From Mycobacterium sp. 852013-50091_SCH5140682 (GTDB lineage: Bacteria > Actinomycetota > Actinomycetes > Mycobacteriales > Mycobacteriaceae), in assembly GCF_001665685.1 (NCBI RefSeq), contig NZ_LZTB01000055.1, positions 1-47,897 of the forward strand: DNA of 47,897 nt. The letters run 5' to 3'. The notes beneath the pieces were generated by a model. It made no database searches. It was not told where the DNA came from and worked only from the letters and a program-made list of their open reading frames with translations. A program made the position numbers and the translations under genes. This document shows positions 35,657-44,386 of the stretch, piece by piece (within the stretch, counting starts at the first letter, position 1; every line of letters starts with the position of its first letter).

Positions 35657-35988
35657 GCGCACCGCACCAGTACTACGACGACGGGCTGATCCAGCTGGAC
35701 CGTGAGGCGATCACGTTGCGGCGCTACCACTTTCCGTCGGGCACCGCGAAAGTCATCCCGCTGCGCGACATCCGCACCTACAAGGCCGAGTCGCTGAACA
35801 TGCTGCACCGCTTCCGGTTATGGGGCAGTTCGGATCTGCGCCGGTGGCTGCCGTTGGATGTCGGGCGTCCACTGCGGTCGACCCTGGTGACTCTCGAGAT
35901 CGAGCGATCCTACTGGCGGCCGGCTTTCACCCCGGCCGATCCGGAGAAGTTCACCCAGATGCTCGACGAGGTGCTGCACACCCCGTGA
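35653..35988 (+). CDS. Conserved small protein coupled to the MBL-Rieske gene (Rv3819 homologue)
   Basis: 111 residues from the GTG at 35653, which overlaps the upstream stop as GTGA; another GTG at 35641 is possible. The length agrees with M. tuberculosis Rv3819. The sequence begins SAPHQYYDDGLIQLDREAITLRRY and has alternating hydrophobic and charged residues (AKVIPLRDIRTYKAE, RSTLVTLEIERSYWRPAFTP). This resembles a small PH-like or beta-barrel fold, but that is only an impression. No signal peptide or membrane segment is visible. Overlap implies a stoichiometric partner of the fusion protein. Confidence 0.85.
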   Translation: MSAPHQYYDDGLIQLDREAITLRRYHFPSGTAKVIPLRDIRTYKAESLNMLHRFRLWGSSDLRRWLPLDVGRPLRSTLVTLEIERSYWRPAFTPADPEKFTQMLDEVLHTP

Positions 35989-35998
35989 CAACCGGGGC

Positions 35999-36823
35999 TC
36001 AGCTGTCCGAAACCACCTGTCGCAGTTCGGATGCCGCGTCTGTCACGGTGTCGTACACCCGCACGATGGCCTCGTCACCCGGCTTGAGGAACGTCGACTC
36101 GCCCAGCGGTGTGTAGCGGGTGGCGCCGATACCGATCAGCACGTTGCGGGGATGGCCGCTGGCCACCATCAGCGCGCCGACATCCTCCAACGGCGTGTCT
36201 GCCGAACCCTTCTGGTTGGCCAGTCGCTCGACGATCCAGTCCAGCAGCACCTCGCCGTAGTACGAGTAGCCGACCAACGGGGAGTCGACGCCATAGGCAT
36301 GCTGCTCACCGTTCCCGTCGCGCAGGTAGCAGACCAACCGCATGGTGGCCGTCGGGCCGTCCGGAGTCAGGTCGCTGATGTCGAAGAACTGCGGCGCAAC
36401 GCCTTTCGACGCCGGGCCCCAGTTCTTCTTGTAGCTGATCTTGGGGGCGCCGGGGCGCCGGATCGAGCAGTCGTTGAACGCGCCGAGCGCGAACGGCTCC
36501 AACCGCACCACGGTGTCGCCGTTCCACACCATCCGGCAGGCGACCCCGACCTCGGGCTCGATCTGCAGGTTCAGCGGCCCGTCGAACCCGGAACCCTCAC
36601 CCGCGTCGGGCAACACGATGGCGTCGTTGGACAGCGGGAACTCGCCGAGGAAGTCGTCGCGACCCGGCGCGTACCACGGGAAAATACCTTTGGGCGCATA
36701 GCCTTCGGTGACGACCTTGACGAAATCACCGGCCTCCCCTGCCTGCTCGAGATGGCCGGCGAAGTTGCCCGCCACTCCGAATCCAAACCAATTCCGCAGC
36801 TCGGCAAGGTCGATATCGATCAT
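35999..36823 (-). CDS. Conserved protein, possibly DUF5718 family
   Basis: 274 residues from the ATG at 36823; the long open frame upstream to 37573 is antisense to the hemerythrin gene. The sequence starts IDLAELRNWFGFGVAGNFAGHLEQAGEAGDF and contains LPLNLQIEPEVGVACR-like text (PLNLQIEPEVGVACRMVW), KISYKKNWGPASKG and VYDTVTDAASELR. The EPEVG stretch and overall shape recall fumarylacetoacetate-hydrolase-like folds. I assign the DUF5718 name from memory only. It is convergent with the MBL-Rieske pair (10-base gap) and divergent from the hemerythrin gene. Confidence 0.7.
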   Translation of the reverse strand: MIDIDLAELRNWFGFGVAGNFAGHLEQAGEAGDFVKVVTEGYAPKGIFPWYAPGRDDFLGEFPLSNDAIVLPDAGEGSGFDGPLNLQIEPEVGVACRMVWNGDTVVRLEPFALGAFNDCSIRRPGAPKISYKKNWGPASKGVAPQFFDISDLTPDGPTATMRLVCYLRDGNGEQHAYGVDSPLVGYSYYGEVLLDWIVERLANQKGSADTPLEDVGALMVASGHPRNVLIGIGATRYTPLGESTFLKPGDEAIVRVYDTVTDAASELRQVVSDS

Positions 36824-36922
36824 GGCTGCCAACCCTACTGTGGGCACGACAAGCCGGTGACAAGTCGTGCTTAAGTGGCCGGCAGCAGGCTGTACCCGAC
36901 ACCGAGCCCGAGGAGTACCGCC

Positions 36923-37606
36923 GTGCCCACCACCGTCACCGTCGAACCCCGTCATGCGGGCGATCCCGCACCGGATCTGCTGGGTATCACCCTGGCCCAC
37001 CGCGCCATGCTGGCGGATCTTGTCCGCCTCACCGAGCTGGCCATGGCGGTCCGCGACCGCGACGTGATCTGCACACCCGGTCGGGCCCGCGCCATCTCCC
37101 GCTACGTGGAGATGCTGTGCGATTCGATCCATCACCACCACAGCACCGAGGACACTGTGCTGTGGCCGGTCATCCAGGCCAGTGTGGGCAGCCACCTGGA
37201 TCTCAGTGAGCTGACCGACGACCACGCCGCGCTGGACCCGCGGCTGGACCAACTGCGCGCCCGGGCGGCGGCGTTCCGGTTGTCGATGGGTGACCGCCGG
37301 GTGGCCGGCCTGATGGCCATCGAGCTCGCCGAGCTCTCGACCCTGCTGACCGACCACATCAACGACGAAGAGATGGAAGTGTTTCCGCTGATCAGCGAGC
37401 ACGTCTCGGTTGGGGACTGGACGGCGGTGGAGACCGCCGCCCGGGCCGGCGCGCGGATGTCGTTCGACGGGCCCCGCTCGCTGGCGGTGATGACCGACGA
37501 CGAACGGACCCAGTTCGCACACCACGCGGGCGTCGGGCTGCGGATGCTGCTCGCGGTCATGCGGGTGCGGCATCGTCGGCTGGAACGGGCCGTCTTCGGC
37601 CGGTGA
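36923..37606 (+). CDS. Hemerythrin HHE-domain protein
   Basis: 227 residues from the GTG at 36923 with GAGGAG nine bases upstream. A four-helix bundle is expected from LAHRAMLADLVRL, SIHHHHSTEDTVLWPVI, LTDDHAALDPRLDQL and LTDHINDEEMEVFPLI. The His/Glu/Asp residues in these helices (HR, HHHHSTED, DDHAALD, DHINDEE) match the di-iron ligand pattern of the HHE domain. Mycobacterial hemerythrin-like proteins are linked to oxygen, nitric oxide or peroxide responses. The HHHH run is native and part of the ligand helix. It is convergent with the SARP regulator, with three bases between stops. Confidence 0.88.
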   Translation: MPTTVTVEPRHAGDPAPDLLGITLAHRAMLADLVRLTELAMAVRDRDVICTPGRARAISRYVEMLCDSIHHHHSTEDTVLWPVIQASVGSHLDLSELTDDHAALDPRLDQLRARAAAFRLSMGDRRVAGLMAIELAELSTLLTDHINDEEMEVFPLISEHVSVGDWTAVETAARAGARMSFDGPRSLAVMTDDERTQFAHHAGVGLRMLLAVMRVRHRRLERAVFGR

Positions 37607-37609
37607 CGG

Positions 37610-40600
37610 TCAGTCGATGAAGCGCCGGGCCTCGGCCGCAAGCCGGTCGCGCAATGCGGTGGCGGATCGGCGGTAGGCGCGGGCTTCCTCCGGTCGACCC
37701 AGCGCGTCGGCGGCCGCGGCGAGGGCGTCGTCGACCGGGCCGACCATCAACCCGTCGACGCCGAGCCCGGCGATCCGGCCCGAGTACGGCTCCAGTTCCG
37801 CTGCCCGCGCGCGGATTTCGTCGACGTCGCCCAGCGCCACCGCCGCATTGACGCGCAGCACGGTGAACGGCAGCCAGAAATAGGCCCGCTCGATGGGCCC
37901 GCGGTCCTGCCACAGCCGTCGGGCTTCGTCCTCGCGATCGCGCGCCACGAGCGCCAGCACCGCCGCATCCAGCGCGGCGACCGACACTTCCCGGTAGAAG
38001 AACACCAGTTCGTCGGCCAGCAGACCGAGGTCGCCGAGGCAGAACTCACCGGTCACGCGGCCCACCATCGCCAGCTTGGCCCCGTTGGCGGCACCGTTCT
38101 CCACCATGCGTGCCGCCAGGTCGGTGTAGGCACTGACCGCCTCGTCCAGGCGCCCCGCCAACAGGTGCATCCGGGCGCGGAACAGGCCGAGCACCCCGAG
38201 CAGGTGGACCAGCTGGCCCGTACCGGCGCGCGCCACGGCGAGGTCGACGTGCCGTTTCGCGGCCACCAGATCACAGCGATTCCCGGCCGCCAGCGACAGC
38301 AGCCAGTGCGCGACCGCTTGATAGTCGGCCTGTTCGGCGGCTTCCGCGGTCCGTAGCAGTTCGGCGGCAATCGATTCGCGCTCGGCGTCGAGGTCGGGCC
38401 CCAGCGAGCAGTAGGCCCGGACGTTGAGCGCCGTGCAGAGCAGCCGCCCCGAGTTCTGCGGCTGCTCGGCGTAGACGCGGCGCGCCAGGTCGAGGAGTTC
38501 CGTGCTGGCCGCCAACGCCCCGTCCGGGTCGGTGCCCTCCAGTTCCACGAACAGCGCCTTGAGCAGCTTGATCCGGTCGACCGTGCTGACCTCGCCCGCC
38601 AGCGTCCGGCGCAGCCTGCCGATCATCTGTTCGTCGGACTCGTCGTACTCGCGGTCGCGCCACACCAACGGGGTGTCCCATGCGGTGAGGACGCGCACGG
38701 TCAGGTCGTCGCGCGACTTGTCGGACAGCAGCTGTAGCGCGGCCTTCAGCTCCACGCGCGCCGCGACCGCGTCGCCCGACTGGGCCAGCGCGGAGATCAG
38801 CCCACAGCGGACGTCGATCTCGCGCTCCACGGCCTCATGGTCGGGCTGCAACCGGCGGCTCGCGGCAAGTTCGAGCATGTGCACGGCCGCGCGCCACTGC
38901 CGGGCCGCCTCGGCGTGGGCCCCGACCGAATCCGCCTCAGTGGCCGCTTCGGTCGCGAAAGTTGCGGCAGCCAAGGCGGTTTGAGCGGTCGCAGCCGCGA
39001 CGGCGTGGTGCGCCAGAGCGGCCGGATCGGCCGAGCGGCCAGGCGCGGTGAGCAGATCCAATGCGGCGGCGTGCAACCGGGAGCGCCGCAGTTTCGAGGT
39101 GTCTTCGTAGAGCGTGTCGCGTACCAGAGCGTGGGCGAACCGCAGCCGGCCCGGGACGGGCTCGTCGAGCAGACCGAGCAGCACGGCCGGTTCCAGCGCG
39201 TCGAGCAGGTCGTCGGGGTCGCCGCGGCCGAGTTCGGCGAGCAGGTCGACGTCGATGTCACGGCCGAGCACAGCAGCTTGGCGCAGCGCCGTCACCGTCG
39301 GGCCAGGCAACCGGGCGAGCCTGCGGCGCAACACATCTCGAACCCCTACCGGCACCGAGGCCCGCACCGCGTCCGTCCCCTCGGCGGCCATCAGCCGGGC
39401 CAGCTCCCGGACGAACAACGGGTTGCCGTCGGTGCGTTCACGCAGCAGACGCAGGGCTTCTCCGCTGACGGCGGCCAGTCCGCAGTCGGCGGCCAGCGTG
39501 GCCGTCGCCGCGGCGTCCAGCCCGCCCAGGATGAGATGCGCCGCGGTGTGGACCGCCAGCGCCGCGCGCGCCACCTGCAGTTCGCCGCGATCCTCCGACG
39601 GGCGATAGGTGCCGATCACCAGCACCCGGCACCCCTTGATCCGGTCGGTCACCAACCGCAACAGTTCCAGCGTCAAACCGTCGGTGCGGTGCAGGTCGTC
39701 GAGCACGACAGCCAGCGGCTGGCCGTCGGCGACCCCGCTCACCACATCGGCAACGGCCTGCCCCAACCAGAACGTGCCCGCCTCGGTCGCCGCGCCGTCG
39801 TGCAGCAGCGGAGCCAGCACGTGCCGGTCGTCCAAATGCACAGCGGGGTCGACCAATTCGCGCAGCACCTCGGTCCACGCCCAGCCTGCCGGGGCCCCGT
39901 CGACCTCGGGGCAGCGGCCGTGCACCGTGCGCCATCCCGCTGCCCGCAACCGCGCCGCCGCGGCCTCTGCCAGGGTGGTCTTGCCCGAGCCCGCTTCGCC
40001 GCCGATCCACAGCACCGCGCGCTCGCCTGCCGCAACGGCCCGCGCAGCGTCATCGATGGCCGCCAGCTCCTCAGCGCGGCCGTAGGCCGACCGGTCCGGC
40101 CGGTCGGGTGCCGCGAACTGCGGCGCCGGCTGCGGGCGCGGCTGCGGGCGCGGCTGCGGGCGCGACGGTTCCAGATGCTCGGCGTGGCGCAGGATGTCGC
40201 GCTCGAGATCGCGCAACGCCCGGCCCGGCTCCAGCCCCAACTCGTCGACCAGATGTTCGCGGGTGCGCCGCAGCGCCTCCAGCGCGTCGGTCTGGCGTCC
40301 GGCCCGGTACAGCGCGGTGGCCAGCACCGCGGCGGCGCTCTCGCGCCCCGGGCAATCACCGACATGTCGTTCCAGCGCCGCGATGGCGGTGCCGTACCGG
40401 CCGAGCTCGACCAAGGCGGCGGCGTGAGTTTCGACCGCGGCCAGCCGCAGTTCGGTCAGCCGCGCCATCTCCGGTGCGGCCCACAGCGCGTCGCCCACGC
40501 CCGCGAACGGATCGCCCGCCCAGTCGGCCAATGCCTCGTCGAGCAGGTCCACGCGTTGCTGCGGGTCCGATTCTTCATAGGCGGCAGTGACTTTCGCCTC

Positions 40601-40933
40601 GAACCGCCACGAGTCGACGGCGTCGACCGGCAGCCGTAGGCAGTATCCCGGCGCGGCGCTCACCAGCACGCTGGCCGGCGCGCGCCGCTGCCGGCCCGGT
40701 TCGAGGGCACGCCGCAGATGCGAGACGTAGACCTGCAGGGCCGACAACGCCTTGGGCGGCGGTTCGCCCTCCCAGAGATCGTCGATGAGCCGGTCGACGG
40801 AGACTGTGTGGCCGTGCGCCGTGACCAACCGGGCCAGCAGTGCGCGCTGCAGCCGTGCCCCGAGATCGACCGGTGCGTCGCCGACCCAGGCTTGTACCGG
40901 GCCGAGCACGCTCACCCGCACCACCGCAGTCAT
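37610..40933 (-). CDS. SARP-type regulator with BTAD, AAA ATPase and TPR-like repeats
   Basis: 1107 residues. An OmpR-like winged helix (1-100, VSVLGPVQAWVG ... LSALQVYVSHLRRAL) is followed by the bacterial transcriptional activation domain (105-250). A Pro/Arg linker (258-270) leads to an AAA_16-type ATPase with Walker A GGEAGSGKTT (311-320) and Walker B LAVVLDDLH (407-415). About 500 residues of helical TPR-like repeats form the C-terminus, and no LuxR helix-turn-helix is seen there. This is the AfsR-like large SARP architecture, which activates secondary-metabolite or stress genes after sensing a ligand. It starts 13 bases after serS and is probably co-transcribed with it. Confidence 0.9.
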   Translation of the reverse strand: MTAVVRVSVLGPVQAWVGDAPVDLGARLQRALLARLVTAHGHTVSVDRLIDDLWEGEPPPKALSALQVYVSHLRRALEPGRQRRAPASVLVSAAPGYCLRLPVDAVDSWRFEAKVTAAYEESDPQQRVDLLDEALADWAGDPFAGVGDALWAAPEMARLTELRLAAVETHAAALVELGRYGTAIAALERHVGDCPGRESAAAVLATALYRAGRQTDALEALRRTREHLVDELGLEPGRALRDLERDILRHAEHLEPSRPQPRPQPRPQPAPQFAAPDRPDRSAYGRAEELAAIDDAARAVAAGERAVLWIGGEAGSGKTTLAEAAAARLRAAGWRTVHGRCPEVDGAPAGWAWTEVLRELVDPAVHLDDRHVLAPLLHDGAATEAGTFWLGQAVADVVSGVADGQPLAVVLDDLHRTDGLTLELLRLVTDRIKGCRVLVIGTYRPSEDRGELQVARAALAVHTAAHLILGGLDAAATATLAADCGLAAVSGEALRLLRERTDGNPLFVRELARLMAAEGTDAVRASVPVGVRDVLRRRLARLPGPTVTALRQAAVLGRDIDVDLLAELGRGDPDDLLDALEPAVLLGLLDEPVPGRLRFAHALVRDTLYEDTSKLRRSRLHAAALDLLTAPGRSADPAALAHHAVAAATAQTALAAATFATEAATEADSVGAHAEAARQWRAAVHMLELAASRRLQPDHEAVEREIDVRCGLISALAQSGDAVAARVELKAALQLLSDKSRDDLTVRVLTAWDTPLVWRDREYDESDEQMIGRLRRTLAGEVSTVDRIKLLKALFVELEGTDPDGALAASTELLDLARRVYAEQPQNSGRLLCTALNVRAYCSLGPDLDAERESIAAELLRTAEAAEQADYQAVAHWLLSLAAGNRCDLVAAKRHVDLAVARAGTGQLVHLLGVLGLFRARMHLLAGRLDEAVSAYTDLAARMVENGAANGAKLAMVGRVTGEFCLGDLGLLADELVFFYREVSVAALDAAVLALVARDREDEARRLWQDRGPIERAYFWLPFTVLRVNAAVALGDVDEIRARAAELEPYSGRIAGLGVDGLMVGPVDDALAAAADALGRPEEARAYRRSATALRDRLAAEARRFID
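40130..40165 (-). repeat. 3 x 12-base tandem repeat coding a (RPQP)n linker
   Basis: CTGCGGGCGCGG occurs at 40130 and 40142, with CTGCGGGCGCGA at 40154. Read on the minus strand it encodes the RPQPRPQPRPQP linker between the BTAD and ATPase domains of the SARP regulator. Near-perfect copies suggest recent slippage; each copy changes linker length by four residues without a frameshift. Confidence 0.9.
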
Positions 40934-40946
40934 GGCCGCGGTGTGA

Positions 40947-42206
40947 CTACTTCACCGGCTCCAGAACCGCGGTACCGACGAACGGCACCAGGGCTTCGGG
41001 AACCCGCACGCTGCCGTCGGGCTGCTGGTGGTTCTCCAGGATCGCCACGAGCCAGCGGGTGGTGGCCAGCGTCCCGTTGAGGGTGGCGGCGATCTGCGGC
41101 TTGCCGTTCTCGTCGCGGTACCGCGTGGACAGGCGCCGCGCCTGGAACGTCGTGCAGTTGGACGTCGAGGTGAGCTCCCGGTAGGTCTGCTGGGTGGGGA
41201 CCCACGCCTCGCAGTCGTACTTGCGTGCCGCGGACGAGCCCAGATCACCTGCGGCGACGTCGATCACGCGGTAGGGCACACCGATGGCGGCCAGCATCTG
41301 GCGCTGCCAGCCCAGCAGCCGCTGATGCTCGGCTTCGGCGTCCTCGGGCTTGCAGTAGACGAAGCCTTCGACCTTGTCGAACTGATGCACCCGGATGATG
41401 CCGCGGGTGTCCTTGCCGTAGCTGCCTGCCTCGCGTCGGAAGCACGACGACCAGCCGGCGTAGCGCCGCGGCCCGGCCGACAGATCGAGGATCTCGTCGG
41501 AGTGATAGCCCGCCAGCGGCACCTCGGACGTGCCGACCAGGTAGAGGTCATCGGCCTCCAGCCGGTACACCTCCTCGGCGTGCGCACCGAGGAAACCGGT
41601 GCCTGCCATCACCTCTGGGCGCACCAGAACAGGCGGGATCATCAGCGTGAACCCGTTGGCCACCGCCAGCTGGGCGGCCAGCTGCAGCAGGCCGAGCTGC
41701 AGCAATGCGCCGTGCCCGGTGAGGAAGTAGAACCGCGAGCCCGAGACCTTGGCGCCGCGTTCCATGTCGATGAGGCCGAGGGCCTCGCCGAGTTCCAGAT
41801 GGTCCTTGGGGTTCTCGATGGCCCGGGGTTCGCCGACCGTGTCGAGCAAGACGAAATCGTCCTCGCCGCCGGCCGGAACACCGTCGATGACGACGTTGGC
41901 GATCGCCATGTGCGCCGCGGTGAAGGCCGTGTCGGCGTCGGCCTGTGCCGCCTCGGCCGCTTTCACCTGCTCGGCCAGATCCTTGGCCTTCTCCAGCAGG
42001 GCCGGGCGTTCCTCCGGGGAGGCCTTGCCGACCAGCTTGCTGGCGGCCTTCTGTTCGGCGCGCAGATTGTCGGCGGCCGAGACTGCCGCCCGCCGGGAGG
42101 CGTCTGCTTGCAGCAGCGCGTCAACGAGGGCGGGATCCTCCCCGCGGGCCCGTTGCGACGCGCGAACGATGTCCGGATTCTCGCGCAGCAGCTTGAGGTC
42201 GATCAC
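40947..42206 (-). CDS. serS: Seryl-tRNA synthetase
   Basis: 419 residues from the GTG at 42206 (IDLKLLRENPDIVRASQ), the same length as I recall for M. tuberculosis SerS; an ATG four codons upstream (42218) is an alternative. It charges tRNA-Ser. The N-terminal helical arm (about 1-110, coiled coil with QKAASKLVG ... AEQVKAAEAAQ) binds the tRNA long arm. Class II motifs follow: TGTSEVPL-like substrate loop (LVGTSEVPLAGYH), motif 2 SSCFRREAGS and motif 3 NGTLATTRWLVAILE. It is divergent from the septum-formation-domain gene across 136 bases and is followed closely by the SARP regulator gene. Confidence 0.97.
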   Translation of the reverse strand: MIDLKLLRENPDIVRASQRARGEDPALVDALLQADASRRAAVSAADNLRAEQKAASKLVGKASPEERPALLEKAKDLAEQVKAAEAAQADADTAFTAAHMAIANVVIDGVPAGGEDDFVLLDTVGEPRAIENPKDHLELGEALGLIDMERGAKVSGSRFYFLTGHGALLQLGLLQLAAQLAVANGFTLMIPPVLVRPEVMAGTGFLGAHAEEVYRLEADDLYLVGTSEVPLAGYHSDEILDLSAGPRRYAGWSSCFRREAGSYGKDTRGIIRVHQFDKVEGFVYCKPEDAEAEHQRLLGWQRQMLAAIGVPYRVIDVAAGDLGSSAARKYDCEAWVPTQQTYRELTSTSNCTTFQARRLSTRYRDENGKPQIAATLNGTLATTRWLVAILENHQQPDGSVRVPEALVPFVGTAVLEPVK

Positions 42207-42342
42207 GGGCGCAACCATACTTTTCGACAGCGCCGGGCGTGCATCCGAGGTGGCTGATGGGTGGTCTGGTAGCCGTCGGCCAGCACAACCACATAACGTT
42301 ACAACTGCATCACTTGTCACATGGCCTGACACGCCTGTCACA

Positions 42343-43779
42343 ATGGACGCGATGTTGGAGGCACCCGAGCAAGACGATCTGCTCCCCTACCGGACCGACG
42401 ATGATCGGAAGTGGGGGAAGTGGTGGAACAGTTTGCACGCCGCGTCGGCGCGGCGTGTGCTGTTGCTGACGGCGCTGGGTGGCCTTCTGATCGCCGGCCT
42501 GATCACGGCGTTCTCGCACGGCACGGGCTCTGAGACGGGGCTCAGCGCAGGCTCGATCTCGCTGGGACCCCGCGGCAACGACACGTTCGATCACGTCAAG
42601 CCCGGCGACTGCCTCAACTGGCCGGGCACCAACCCCGACGCCGCTCACATCGTGGCCTGCAAGGACGAGCACCGCTTCGAGGTCGCCGAGTCCATCGACA
42701 TGAAGACCTTCCCCGGCACCGAGTACGGCCCCAACGCCGCGCCGCCGTCGAAGGAACGCGTCGCCCAGATCAGCCAGGAGCAGTGCACGCCTGCGCTGCG
42801 GTCCTACCTCGGTCCCAAGTTCGACCCGAACGGCAAGTTCACCATCGGCCTGCTGTGGTCCGGTGAAAAGGCCTGGAAGCAATCCGGTGAGCGACGCATG
42901 CTGTGCGGCCTGCAGTTGCTCGGTCCCGGCGACACCCAGCTGCCGTTCCGCGGCAACGTCGCCGATATCGACCAGTCGAAGGTGTGGGCCGCCGGAACCT
43001 GCCTTGGCATCGACCCTGCCACCAACCAGCCCACCGATGTTCCGGTCGACTGCGCGGCACCGCACGCCATGGAGGTCACCGGCGCGGTGAACCTGGCCGA
43101 GAAGTTCCCCGGCGGCCTGCCTGCGGACCCCGATCAGGACTCGTTCATCAAGGACACCTGCACCAAGCTGACCGACGCCTACCTCGCGCCGGTGCAGCTG
43201 CGCGCCACCACGCTGGCGCTGAGCTACAGCACCATCTCGCTGCCCAGCTGGTCTGCAGGCAGCCACCAGGTGTCGTGCAACATCGGCGCCACCCTCGGCA
43301 ACGGCGGCTGGTCGACCCTGGTGAACAGCGCGAAGGGCCAGCTGCTGATCAACGGGCAGCCGCCCGTCGCACCGCCGGACATTCCCGAGGAGCGGCTCAA
43401 CTTCCCGGCCATCCCCATGCCCGATACCCCGTCATCCTCTGGCTCGCAGTCGTCGGGCTCCCAGTCGGGGTCGTCGTCGAGCTCTGGGTCGTCCTCCGGC
43501 TCGTCAGGCTCGTCGAGTTCGTCGTCTGGTTCCTCGTCCTCGGGCAACCAGACCCAGCACATGCCGCAGCCGCCGGCCTCCAGCACGGCCGCACCGGCAC
43601 CGGCGTCGAACACCAACCCGCCGCCTCCTGCCGCACCGCCCGCGGGCGAACAGCCCGCACCGGCACCGGCGGCTCCCGCCGGCGAGGCACCGCCACCGGC
43701 TCCCGCGGGCGATCAGCCCGCCCCCGGGCCTGCACCCGGACCCGCGCCCGAGATTCCGCCCGCGCCGCCGGGACCGTGA
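42343..43779 (+). CDS. Membrane-anchored septum-formation-domain protein (Rv3835 homologue)
   Basis: 478 residues from the ATG at 42343 (a second ATG at 42352). One membrane segment at about 39-57 (VLLLTALGGLLIAGLITAF) places the rest outside. The extracytoplasmic part has two similar Cys-containing halves (VKPGDCLNWPGTNPDAAHIVACKDEHRFEV and WAAGTCLGIDPATNQPTDVPVDCAAPHAMEV), matching the Septum_form domain. The C-terminal 130 residues are low complexity: a Ser/Gly run, then a Pro/Ala run. Such tails often cross the wall. M. tuberculosis Rv3835 is uncharacterised. It is followed three bases later by a zincin gene. Confidence 0.87.
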   Translation: MDAMLEAPEQDDLLPYRTDDDRKWGKWWNSLHAASARRVLLLTALGGLLIAGLITAFSHGTGSETGLSAGSISLGPRGNDTFDHVKPGDCLNWPGTNPDAAHIVACKDEHRFEVAESIDMKTFPGTEYGPNAAPPSKERVAQISQEQCTPALRSYLGPKFDPNGKFTIGLLWSGEKAWKQSGERRMLCGLQLLGPGDTQLPFRGNVADIDQSKVWAAGTCLGIDPATNQPTDVPVDCAAPHAMEVTGAVNLAEKFPGGLPADPDQDSFIKDTCTKLTDAYLAPVQLRATTLALSYSTISLPSWSAGSHQVSCNIGATLGNGGWSTLVNSAKGQLLINGQPPVAPPDIPEERLNFPAIPMPDTPSSSGSQSSGSQSGSSSSSGSSSGSSGSSSSSSGSSSSGNQTQHMPQPPASSTAAPAPASNTNPPPPAAPPAGEQPAPAPAAPAGEAPPPAPAGDQPAPGPAPGPAPEIPPAPPGP

Positions 43780-43782
43780 CCC

Positions 43783-44133
43783 GTGGCCGCGCGGATGCGC
43801 CCGCAACGGTTTGACGAGCTGGTTTCCGACGCGCTGGACCTGATCCCACCGCAGCTGGCGGCCGCGATCGACAACGTCGTGGTGCTGGTCGAGGACCGCA
43901 ACCCCGACGAGCCCGACATCCTCGGCCTGTACCAGGGCATCGCCCTCACCGAACGGGACTCCTGGTACGCAGGCTCACTGCCGGACACCATCACGATCTA
44001 CCGCGACGCGATCCTGGACATCTGCAGCAGCGAGGACGAGGTCGTCGACGAGGTGGCGATCACGGTGATCCACGAGATCGCGCATCATTTCGGGATTGAT
44101 GACGAGAGGCTCCACCAACTGGGTTGGGACTGA
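43783..44133 (+). CDS. Zincin-like metallopeptidase family protein (Rv3836 homologue)
   Basis: 116 residues from the GTG at 43783, three bases after the upstream stop. The family is the small minimal-zincin group (DUF1025/PF06262). The HEIAHHFGIDDERL motif holds H97, E98 and H101 with the downstream acidic residues as candidate third ligand. LGLYQGIALTERDSWYAG and PDTITIYRDAILDIC are typical of the family. There is no signal peptide, so it is cytoplasmic. Proteolytic activity has not generally been shown for the family. Coupling to the Septum_form protein suggests related roles. Confidence 0.9.
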   Translation: MAARMRPQRFDELVSDALDLIPPQLAAAIDNVVVLVEDRNPDEPDILGLYQGIALTERDSWYAGSLPDTITIYRDAILDICSSEDEVVDEVAITVIHEIAHHFGIDDERLHQLGWD

Positions 44134-44192
44134 TCCGCAGACGACCCGCGCGGCAACCCGGCGGTGTCGGCCCACGGTGATATGAACAGGCC

Positions 44193-44381
44193 ATGAGCAT
44201 CCAGTGCCGAGATTGTCTGGCCGGGCTGGAGCACTGCCACGGCACGGTCATCCACCACGTCCGCTACCGCGCGGAGTGCACCGACGGCGACTGCACCACA
44301 CCGGAATCCGCACACGCCTTCAGCATCGACTGCGAGTCCGTCGGCTGCCCCTGCGGCCGCGACATCGCGTTGGCGATCTAG
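44193..44381 (+). CDS. Small Cys/His-rich protein, 62 residues
   Basis: ATG at 44193; six Cys and five His in 62 residues, arranged CRDC at the N-terminus, EHCHGTVIHHVRYRAECTDGDC in the middle, and CESVGCPCG at the end. The pattern suggests a metal-binding (zinc or iron) mini-domain. Codon usage is strongly GC3, as in real genes of this genome, and the frame ends five bases before a convergent stop, leaving no wasted space. The ribosome site is weak. I do not recognise a named family. Confidence 0.7.
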   Translation: MSIQCRDCLAGLEHCHGTVIHHVRYRAECTDGDCTTPESAHAFSIDCESVGCPCGRDIALAI

Positions 44382-44386
44382 CCCGT

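Noticed and set aside
37130..37150. Run of four histidines in the hemerythrin protein as an engineered His-tag
   Set aside because: It lies inside the HHE ligand helix and fits the natural family pattern.
35999..37573. 524-codon minus-strand frame as one long protein
   Set aside because: The upstream 250 codons are antisense to the hemerythrin gene; gene-like sequence starts at the ATG at 36823.
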